Source of the DNA: Amycolatopsis acidiphila
GTDB taxonomy: Bacteria; Actinomycetota; Actinomycetes; Mycobacteriales; Pseudonocardiaceae
Length of the DNA stretch: 64,000 nt
NCBI RefSeq assembly: GCF_021391495.1
Contig: NZ_CP090063.1
Coordinates: 7,998,001 to 8,062,000, forward strand
Direction: 5' to 3'
Shown here: positions 56,499-64,000 of the stretch, in pieces
Position numbering within the stretch: the stretch's first letter is position 1
Layout of the letters: every line of letters starts with the position of its first letter
The notes under the pieces: generated by a model
Told to the model about the DNA's origin: nothing
Database searches by the model: none
The model's input: the letters and a program-made list of their open reading frames with translations, nothing else
Program-made: the position numbers and the translations under genes

Positions 56499-56571
56499 AG
56501 AAAGGACACAGGCTGCTGCGCACGCGGCAGAGATCAACCGCGCGTCGTTGGGTCAGCAGAGTGGTCGTCAC
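56497..56571 (-). CDS. 24-aa cysteine-type leader peptide, leaderless
   Basis: GTG 56571, then TTTLLTQRRAVDLCRVRSSL and CPF, stop TGA. It has the LTxRR..DLCRVxSxLC pattern of actinobacterial leader peptides that precede sulfur-assimilation genes, with two late cysteine codons. TACTCT lies seven bases before the GTG, so the mRNA starts at the start codon. In mycobacteria, leaderless cysteine-codon uORFs are known to act as cysteine-responsive attenuators; the same role is inferred here for DUF4395, sulfurtransferase and DUF1416. The DUF4395 start is 81 nt downstream. Confidence 0.75.
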   Translation of the reverse strand: MTTTLLTQRRAVDLCRVRSSLCPF

Positions 56572-56578
56572 GCTGTTC

Positions 56579-56584
56579 AGAGTA
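56579..56584 (-). promoter_or_regulatory. Leaderless -10 element of the sulfurtransferase operon
   Basis: TACTCT on the minus strand, seven bases before the leader-peptide GTG. Confidence 0.65.
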
Positions 56585-56614
56585 CCCAGGGCTCCCTCTT
56601 CGTGGGAACCACGT

Positions 56615-57055
56615 TCATCTGGTGGAACCAGTCGACGAGGCGGAAAGGTGCTCGTCCAGGGCTTCCAGTACGGCTGGGCCCTTCGGGACGCCGCTGATGC
56701 GCAGCAGTTCCGTCCCATCTGGTGAGAAAGCGAGCGTGGTGGGCGTCCGCAGCACGCCGAGCGCCTGAGCGACCTCGGGCTGGTCCGTCACGTCGAGCTC
56801 GACGTGCCGCAGCCCCTCGGTGCGCTCGGCCAGCGGCGAGAGGATCGCCTTCGTGTGCCGGCAGGGCGCGCAGAAGGTGGTGGAGATCTGGACCAGGGTG
56901 ACCGCGGCGCCGGGGTCGAGCGCCTGCGCGACGGGCTCGGGCAGCGCCCGCTCCCGCGCCTTCGCGGTGCGGATCCTGCCGTTGCGGGCTCGCAGCGCGG
57001 CGCCGGCGATCCCGCCGACCAGCAGCACACCGAGCACGACCCAGACGCCGACCAT
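56615..57055 (-). CDS. Membrane-anchored thioredoxin-family protein
   Basis: 146 aa from ATG 57055. One N-terminal membrane helix (MVGVWVVLGVLLVGGIAGAA), then a thioredoxin fold with the active site in TLVQISTTFCAPCRHTKAIL (CAPC, about 67-70), cis-Pro in VLRTPTTLAFSPDG. The active site should lie outside the cytoplasm if the helix is a signal anchor. It starts 4 nt after the lmeA stop, so the two form an operon, as in the Rv0816c-Rv0817c pair. The next transcript (leader peptide) starts 31 nt past its stop. Confidence 0.9.
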   Translation of the reverse strand: MVGVWVVLGVLLVGGIAGAALRARNGRIRTAKARERALPEPVAQALDPGAAVTLVQISTTFCAPCRHTKAILSPLAERTEGLRHVELDVTDQPEVAQALGVLRTPTTLAFSPDGTELLRISGVPKGPAVLEALDEHLSASSTGSTR

Positions 57056-57059
57056 CAGC

Positions 57060-58866
<1,807 letters not shown>

Positions 58867-58874
58867 CCGGCGGG

Positions 58875-58880
58875 TAGTTT
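58875..58880 (+). promoter_or_regulatory. Leaderless -10 element of mshD
   Basis: TAGTTT, seven bases, then ATG at 58888. Confidence 0.65.
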
Positions 58881-58887
58881 CGTACCC

Positions 58888-59805
58888 ATGCTGAACCTGG
58901 TGTGGGTCGACGAGCTGGACGGTTCCGCCCTCGACGAGGTCCGCGCGCTGTTGCTCGCGGCCCGCGAGGTCGACGGGCGCCCGGAGGTGGACGCGGGCGG
59001 GCCGTTGCCCGACGAGTTCTCCGGCGGCCTGCACCTGCTCGCACATGCCGAAAGCGACCTCGTCGGCTACGCGCACCTGGACACCACCGGTGACTCGTTC
59101 GGCCGTCAGGTGGCCGAGCTGATCGTGCGGCCCGACCGGCGGCACCGCGGGTTCGCCACTCAGCTGGTCGAAGCCTTGGTGGACAAGGCAGGCGCGGTCG
59201 TGTCGCAGGACAAGCTCCGCGTCTGGTCGCACGGGGACCACCCCGCCGCGGCCCGCATCGCCGAGCGCGCGGGCTTCACGCGTGCCCGCGAGCTGCTCGT
59301 CATGCACGCTCCCGTCGCGGAGTCCGACTGGCCCGAGCCGTCGCTGCCCCAGGGCGTCACGCTGCGCACGTTCGTCCCCGGACAGGACGAGCAGGCGGTC
59401 GTCGACGTCAACGCACGCGCCTTCGACTGGCACCCGGAGCAGGGCGCGCTGACCGTCGAGGAGCTGCGCGCGACCGAGGAAGAGGACTGGTTCGACGCGG
59501 CCGGGTTCTTCCTCGCCGAGCGCGACGGCAAGGTGATCGGATTCCACTGGACCAAGGTGCATCCGGCCGATCCGGACCGGTTCGACGGCGAGCCGGTGGG
59601 CGAGGTCTACGTCGTGGGCGTCGACCCGGGGGCGCAGGGCGGCGGCCTCGGCAGGGCGTTGACGCTGGCCGGCCTGCGTCATCTGCGCGAGCGAGGTCTG
59701 GGACACGTCATCCTCTACGTCGAAGGTGACAACGCGCCGGCGATCGCGGTCTACTCGCGGCTGGGCTTCACCCGGTACGCGGTGGACGTCCAATACGCAC
59801 GGTAA
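58888..59805 (+). CDS. mshD: Mycothiol synthase
   Basis: 305 aa with two GNAT domains. It acetylates Cys-GlcN-Ins with acetyl-CoA to finish mycothiol. The N-terminal domain has VAELIVRPDRRHRGFATQLV; the C-terminal, active one has GEVYVVGVDPGAQGGGLGRA and LTLAGLRHLRERGLGHVILY, then YVEGDNAPAIAVYSRLGFTR. FDWHPEQGALTVEEL is the typical inter-domain segment. Sits directly after glnR as in M. tuberculosis. Confidence 0.97.
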   Translation: MLNLVWVDELDGSALDEVRALLLAAREVDGRPEVDAGGPLPDEFSGGLHLLAHAESDLVGYAHLDTTGDSFGRQVAELIVRPDRRHRGFATQLVEALVDKAGAVVSQDKLRVWSHGDHPAAARIAERAGFTRARELLVMHAPVAESDWPEPSLPQGVTLRTFVPGQDEQAVVDVNARAFDWHPEQGALTVEELRATEEEDWFDAAGFFLAERDGKVIGFHWTKVHPADPDRFDGEPVGEVYVVGVDPGAQGGGLGRALTLAGLRHLRERGLGHVILYVEGDNAPAIAVYSRLGFTRYAVDVQYAR

Positions 59806-59924
59806 TCGCATCACGGGCGAGGTTAACCGACGGCCAACGACCCGTCACAGACGGCGAACTCCCTGGTCACAGCTAGGACACAGGGCGCTTTCGGTGGCGT
59901 ACACCACGCTGTTCCAGCACCTCT

Positions 59925-59979
59925 GTTCACCTTGCGTTCATCCATCCACGGTCACCCGTCCACCCTGTCTGCCTAGTGT
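59925..59979 (+). promoter_or_regulatory. PHO box and promoter of pstSCAB
   Basis: GTTCACCTTGC (59925-59935) and GTTCATCCATC (59936-59946) are two 11-bp direct repeats of the actinobacterial PhoP-binding unit, followed by GGTCACC at 59950. TAGTGT at 59974-59979 is a likely -10, so the repeats lie just upstream of the -35 position. The remaining 119 bp upstream show nothing clear. Confidence 0.75.
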
Positions 59980-60017
59980 CCGATTGCGACAAGCTCAGAC
60001 AGCTGGAGGACATGACA

Positions 60018-61145
60018 GTGAAGATCATGCGGCCGATGGGCGCAGTCGGCATCGTGGCGAGCGCCGCCCTCGTCCTTGCCGCCTGCGGCTCGGACCCGGC
60101 CTCGAACAGCAGCGGCACCCCCACCTCGGGTGCGGCGGCTGCGGCGACCGGCACGGCCAACGTGGTGTGCGGGGGCAAGACCCCGCTCTCGGGCGAGGGT
60201 TCCACCGCCCAGAAGACCGCGGTGGACGTCTTCGCCCAGCAGTACGCCAAGGCCTGCCCGGGCCAGGTGGTCAACTACAACGCGACCGGTTCGGGCGCGG
60301 GCGTCAAGCAGTTCAACGCCAAGCAGGTCGACTTCGGTGGCTCGGACTCGCCGCTGAGCGGTTCCGACGCCGACGGCGCGAAGGCCCGCTGCGCCGGCAA
60401 CCCGGCCTGGGACCTGCCGATGGTCATCGGCCCGATCGCGATCGGCTACAAGCTCGACGGCGTCACCTCGCTCACGCTGAACGGCGAGGTCTCGGCGAAG
60501 ATCTTCAACGGCCAGGTCAAGACCTGGAACGACCCGGCGATCGCCGCCCTCAACCCCGGCGTGAACCTGCCCGCGAAGCCGATCCAGGTGTTCTCGCGCT
60601 CGGACGACTCGGGTACCACCGACAACTTCCAGCACTACCTGGCCGCCGCCTCCAAGGGCGCGTGGACCCAGGGCACCGGCAAGGCGTTCAAGGGCGGCGT
60701 CGGCAACGGTGCGTCGGGCTCGAACGGCGTGGCCTCGGCCATCCGCGCGGCCGACGGCGCGATCGGCTACCTGGAGTCCTCCTACGTCAAGGACGGCATC
60801 ACCGCGGCCAAGATCGACAGCGGTTCCGGCGGGGTCGAGCTGAGCCCGCAGAACGTCGGCAAGGCGCTCGACGCGGCGGTGTTCAAGAGCCCGGGCAGCA
60901 ACGACCTGGCGATGGACCTCGACAAGATCTACGCCGCCAACACCCCGGGTGCCTACCCGCTGCTGCTGGCCACCTACGAGCTGGTGTGCTCGAAGGGCTA
61001 TGACGCGGACACCGCCAAGGCGGTCAAGGCGTTCCTGACGGTCTCGGCCACCACCGCCCAGCAGCCGATCGCGGACAAGGGCTTCGTGCCGCTGCCGCAG
61101 AGCCTGCAGAACAAGGTGCTGACGGCCATCAACGCCATCTCGTAG
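60018..61145 (+). CDS. pstS: Phosphate ABC transporter, substrate-binding lipoprotein
   Basis: 375 aa from GTG 60018, chosen because GGAGG (60005-60009) is 8 nt away; the ATG at 60012 is only 2 nt from it. Lipoprotein signal VKIMRPMGAVGIVASAALVL then AAC, lipid anchor at Cys-23. Phosphate-binding loops: LSGEGSTAQKTAVDVF, YNATGSGAGVKQF, FGGSDSPLSG, FSRSDDSGTTDNF. It captures phosphate outside the membrane for PstCAB. Confidence 0.97.
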   Translation: MKIMRPMGAVGIVASAALVLAACGSDPASNSSGTPTSGAAAAATGTANVVCGGKTPLSGEGSTAQKTAVDVFAQQYAKACPGQVVNYNATGSGAGVKQFNAKQVDFGGSDSPLSGSDADGAKARCAGNPAWDLPMVIGPIAIGYKLDGVTSLTLNGEVSAKIFNGQVKTWNDPAIAALNPGVNLPAKPIQVFSRSDDSGTTDNFQHYLAAASKGAWTQGTGKAFKGGVGNGASGSNGVASAIRAADGAIGYLESSYVKDGITAAKIDSGSGGVELSPQNVGKALDAAVFKSPGSNDLAMDLDKIYAANTPGAYPLLLATYELVCSKGYDADTAKAVKAFLTVSATTAQQPIADKGFVPLPQSLQNKVLTAINAIS

Positions 61146-61206
61146 TACCGGAAGACCCGGAATTGGGTTGGACTGGACATACCCGATGAGCGAGCCAACC
61201 TCGACG

Positions 61207-61239
61207 CGGAAGCCCACCGGACACCCCGGTGGGCTTCCG
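61207..61239 (+). terminator. Perfect 14-bp hairpin between pstS and pstC
   Basis: CGGAAGCCCACCGG (61207-61220) and CCGGTGGGCTTCCG (61226-61239) enclose a 5-nt loop. There is no T-tract. It may partly end or stabilise the pstS transcript, giving more binding protein than permease. Confidence 0.65.
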
Positions 61240-61283
61240 TCGTCGTCCGAAACCCCCCGGAGGCCACGATTTCGGCGCAACCA

Positions 61284-62228
61284 GTGACCCGGGACCGGAC
61301 CAAGGTCCGGCCAGGCGATCGCATCTTCAAGAACCTGAGCACGGGCGCGGGCGTCTTCGTCGTGGCCCTCATCGGACTGATCGGCCTTTTCCTGCTGGTG
61401 CAGGCGATCCCGGCGCTCAAGGCCGACAACGTCAACTTCCTGACCTCGCGGGCCTGGTCGACCGGCGACCCGGGAAACCTGCAGTTCGGCATCCTCGACC
61501 TGTTGCTGGTCACCGTGTACTCGTCGCTGGTGTCGCTGGTGTTCGCGATGCCGATCTCGCTCGGCATCGCGCTGTTCCTCACCCAGTACGCACCGCGACG
61601 GCTGGCCCGGCCCTTCGCCTACGTCATCGACCTGCTGGCCGCGGTGCCGTCGATCATCTTCGGCCTGTGGGGCATCCTCGTGCTCGCGCCCGTGCTCGCG
61701 CCGGTCTCGCAGTGGATCAACCGCACGCTCGGCTGGATCCCGGTCTTCGGGCAGGGCAACGTGTACCCGAACTTCACCGGCACGATCTTCACCGCGGGCG
61801 TGGTGCTCGCGGTGATGCTGCTGCCGATCATCACCTCGCTCTCGCGCGAGGTGTTCGAGCGCACGCCCACCACGCACATCGAGGGCGCACTGGCGCTGGG
61901 CGCGACGCGCTGGGAGGTCATCCGCACGACGGTGCTGCCGTTCGGCAAGGCCGGCTACATCGGCGCGTCGATGCTCGGCCTCGGCCGCGCGCTCGGCGAG
62001 ACCATCGCCGTGACGGTGATCCTGTTCATCCCGCGTGGCGGGCACTTCGACTGGACGATCTTCGACGGCGGCGCGACCTTCGCCTCGCAGATCGCCACGA
62101 ACGCCAGCGAGTTCAACAACCCCACCTCGGCCGGTGCTTACATCGCGTCGGGGCTGGTGCTGTTCGTGCTGACCTTCGCGGTGAACTTCGGGGCGCGAGC
62201 CATCATCGGTGACAAGAAGGGCGACTGA
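61284..62228 (+). CDS. pstC: Phosphate ABC transporter permease PstC
   Basis: 314 aa from GTG 61284. Six membrane segments; PISLGIALFLTQYAPRRLAR, DLLAAVPSIIFGLWGILVLA, and the EAA loop HIEGALALGATRWEVIRTTV. GTG 61284 has no ribosome site, whereas GGAGG (61259-61263) lies 5 nt before an in-frame ATT at 61269 (giving ISAQP before VTRDR). True initiation at ATT is possible and would add five residues. It forms the membrane channel with PstA. Confidence 0.95.
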   Translation: MTRDRTKVRPGDRIFKNLSTGAGVFVVALIGLIGLFLLVQAIPALKADNVNFLTSRAWSTGDPGNLQFGILDLLLVTVYSSLVSLVFAMPISLGIALFLTQYAPRRLARPFAYVIDLLAAVPSIIFGLWGILVLAPVLAPVSQWINRTLGWIPVFGQGNVYPNFTGTIFTAGVVLAVMLLPIITSLSREVFERTPTTHIEGALALGATRWEVIRTTVLPFGKAGYIGASMLGLGRALGETIAVTVILFIPRGGHFDWTIFDGGATFASQIATNASEFNNPTSAGAYIASGLVLFVLTFAVNFGARAIIGDKKGD

Positions 62229-62231
62229 GTC

Positions 62232-63158
62232 ATGACGAGCACGCTCTCCGAGACCGAGCGGCCGGCGATCTCACCGGCGTTCCAGCAGATCAGCACCGCC
62301 CGCAAGGTCAAGAACGGCGTCGCGACGGTGCTGGTGTGGCTGTCGTTCCTGGTCGCCGTTGTGCCCCTGGTGTGGGTGCTCTACACGGTGGTCGCCAACG
62401 GCATCAAGCGCATCCCCTACACGAACTGGTGGACGCAAGACTTCGGCTCGGTGCTGTCCGACGAGGTCGGCGGCGGCGTGCTGCACGCGATCATCGGCAC
62501 CCTGGAGCAGGGGCTGGTGTGCGCGGTCGTCGCGGTGCCGCTCGGCCTGCTGGTCGCCATCTACCTCGTCGAGTACGGCCGCGGCACCAGGCTCGCGAAG
62601 CTCACCACGTTCATGGTCGACATCCTCTCCGGGGTGCCCTCGATCGTGGCCGCGCTGTTCGTCTACGCGCTGTGGATCACCACGCTGGGCATGCCGCGCA
62701 GCGGGTTCGCGGTGTCGCTGGCCCTGGTGCTGCTGATGATCCCGGTGGTCGTGCGGTCGGCGGAGGAGATGCTCCGCATCGTGCCGGACGACCTACGCGA
62801 GGCCTCGTACGCGCTGGGCGTGCCGAAGTGGAAGACGATCATGAAGGTCGTGCTGCCCACCGCGTTGTCCGGCATCATCTCCGGCATCATGATGGCGCTG
62901 GCCAGGGTGATGGGCGAGACCGCGCCGCTGCTGGTGCTGGTCGGCTACTCGGCCTACGTCAACTGGAACCTGTTCGACCACGAGCAGGCCGCGCTGCCGC
63001 TGCTGATGAACAACGAGCGGGCGACCAACACCATGGATCCCGGTAGCGTCGGCTTCGACCGCATCTGGGGAGCTGCGCTGACGCTGGTCCTCATCATCGC
63101 CCTGATCAACCTCGTCGCCACGGTGGTCTCCCGCCTGGTCGCACCGAAGAAGAAGTGA
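62232..63158 (+). CDS. pstA: Phosphate ABC transporter permease PstA
   Basis: 308 aa with six membrane segments. PLGLLVAIYLVEYGRGTRLA, DILSGVPSIVAALFVYALWI, and EAA-type loop LREASYALGVPKWKTIMKVV. RVMGETAPLLVLVGYSAYVN is the typical C-terminal segment. ATG 62232 lies 3 nt past the pstC stop. Confidence 0.97.
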   Translation: MTSTLSETERPAISPAFQQISTARKVKNGVATVLVWLSFLVAVVPLVWVLYTVVANGIKRIPYTNWWTQDFGSVLSDEVGGGVLHAIIGTLEQGLVCAVVAVPLGLLVAIYLVEYGRGTRLAKLTTFMVDILSGVPSIVAALFVYALWITTLGMPRSGFAVSLALVLLMIPVVVRSAEEMLRIVPDDLREASYALGVPKWKTIMKVVLPTALSGIISGIMMALARVMGETAPLLVLVGYSAYVNWNLFDHEQAALPLLMNNERATNTMDPGSVGFDRIWGAALTLVLIIALINLVATVVSRLVAPKKK

Positions 63159-63169
63159 GCTGATCCGCC

Positions 63170-63949
63170 ATGGCAAAGCGAATCGACGTCAAGGATCTGG
63201 ACATCTACTACGGCAAGTTCCACGCCGTGGACAGCGTGACGCTGTCGGTGCCGCCGCGGATGGTCACCGCGTTCATCGGGCCGTCGGGGTGCGGCAAGTC
63301 GACAGTGCTGCGCACACTGAACCGGATGCACGAGGTGATCCCGGGCGCCCGCGTCGACGGCGAGGTGCTGCTGGACGGGGAGAACATCTATGCGTCCAAT
63401 GTGGACCCGGTGCAGGTGCGGCGCACCATCGGCATGGTGTTCCAGCGGCCCAACCCGTTCCCCACGATGTCCATCCGGGACAACGTGGTCGCCGGGCTGA
63501 AGCTGGCGGGCGGGGCGGGCAACAAGAAGCAGCTCGACGAGATCGCCGAGCGGGCGCTGCGCGGGGCGAACCTGTGGAACGAGGTCAAGGACCGGCTGAA
63601 CAAGCCGGGCGGCGGGCTCTCGGGCGGGCAGCAGCAGCGGTTGTGCATCGCGCGGGCGATCGCGGTGCGCCCCGACGTGCTGCTGATGGACGAGCCCTGT
63701 TCGGCACTGGACCCGATCTCGACGCTGGCGATCGAGGACCTGATCGGTGAGCTGAAGAAGGACTACACGATCGTCATCGTCACCCACAACATGCAGCAGG
63801 CGGCGCGGGTTTCGGACCAGACGGCGTTCTTCAACCTCGCCGGCGTCGGCCAGCCCGGCCGGCTGGTCGAGCTGAACGACACGGAGAAGATCTTCTCCAA
63901 CCCGAACGAGAAGGCGACCGAGGACTACATCTCCGGCCGCTTCGGCTGA
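63170..63949 (+). CDS. pstB: Phosphate ABC transporter ATP-binding protein
   Basis: 259 aa. Walker [22 protein letters not shown]-loop [14 protein letters not shown], signature [17 protein letters not shown], Walker [18 protein letters not shown]-loop [19 protein letters not shown]. All sites are intact. It powers PstCA and corresponds in position to PhoT (Rv0820). The last 51 bp of the window after it hold no gene. Confidence 0.98.
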   Translation: MAKRIDVKDLDIYYGKFHAVDSVTLSVPPRMVTAFIGPSGCGKSTVLRTLNRMHEVIPGARVDGEVLLDGENIYASNVDPVQVRRTIGMVFQRPNPFPTMSIRDNVVAGLKLAGGAGNKKQLDEIAERALRGANLWNEVKDRLNKPGGGLSGGQQQRLCIARAIAVRPDVLLMDEPCSALDPISTLAIEDLIGELKKDYTIVIVTHNMQQAARVSDQTAFFNLAGVGQPGRLVELNDTEKIFSNPNEKATEDYISGRFG

Positions 63950-64000
63950 GGTTCTGCGGGTTTGCGGCGGCTCGGCGACCGGCGGCGCGGTGCGCGGCCC

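Noticed and set aside
59976..60017. Earlier starts for pstS (GTG 59976, ATG 60012)
   Set aside because: The first would put charged residues before the lipoprotein signal; the second is 2 nt from GGAGG. GTG 60018 has ideal spacing.

Overview
The window is about 70% GC, uses GTG and ATG starts freely and has many 4-nt GTGA/ATGA gene overlaps. Gene content points to an actinomycete of the Pseudonocardiaceae, most like Amycolatopsis: mycothiol synthase, F420-dependent oxidoreductase, DUF3073, DUF397 with DUF5753-type XRE regulator, EspG with PE/PPE-like proteins, and an RsiG-like protein. The genus is inferred; no rRNA is present. No IS element, CRISPR array, tRNA or phage was seen.

Layout. 1-9.9 kb: 5' end of a probable membrane sensor kinase, an Rv0358-like protein divergent from purA, an OsmC protein, an LLM oxidoreductase, and transport genes (CPA1 antiporter, APC permease, DHA2 efflux pump) plus a glycerophosphodiesterase. 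10-11.3 kb: purD. 11.3-16.3 kb: an orphan type VII secretion (ESX) substrate/chaperone locus: PE-like protein, DUF3558 lipoprotein, a 26-codon bridging ORF, PPE-like protein, EspG, a 113-aa partner, and a WXG-type protein fused to a lytic transglycosylase. No ESX core (EccB/C/D, MycP) is in the window. 16.3-28.3 kb: aminotransferase, HAD hydrolase, threonine aldolase, SigE-family sigma factor with a probable anti-sigma, TetR and purB, DUF2334 deacetylase-like protein, MBL hydrolase, an ArsR remnant, aldehyde dehydrogenase, L,D-transpeptidase, IclR regulator and U32-like protein. 28.3-35 kb: purS-purQ, a heterodimeric ABC exporter on the other strand, and purL. 35-43 kb: acetyltransferase/XRE-cupin divergent pair, Gln/Pro-rich membrane protein, two GH25 lysozymes, a type VII-associated protein, SCP-like protein, methyltransferase, and an XRE/DUF397 unit with a striking operator. 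43.4-64 kb: a block matching the M. tuberculosis Rv0807-Rv0820 order (recalled, not computed): purF, purM, DUF3073, ygfZ, pabC, nitrobindin, DUF1416, CysA2-type sulfurtransferase, thioredoxin, lmeA, glnR, mshD, then pstSCAB, with local insertions such as arfB, a Gfo/Idh gene, hydroxybutyryl-CoA dehydrogenase, rsiG and pxpBC.

How the genes work together. Eight de novo purine genes (purA, D, B, S, Q, L, F, M) are spread through the window, each with its own transcription start; purC is not next to purB here. Phosphate uptake (pstSCAB behind a PHO box), global nitrogen control (glnR), mycothiol synthesis (mshD) and sulfur transfer (sulfurtransferase operon behind a cysteine-type leader peptide) lie side by side at the right end.

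A recurring regulatory theme is leaderless transcription. At fourteen genes a TANNNT -10 hexamer lies exactly 6 or 7 nt upstream of the start codon, including two short genes (a 32-aa membrane protein and a 24-aa leader peptide). The best candidates for new biology are the orphan ESX locus with its peptidoglycan-cleaving WXG fusion, the GTGCA operator array before the DUF397 gene, and the overlapping divergent leaderless promoters at 35.57 kb.
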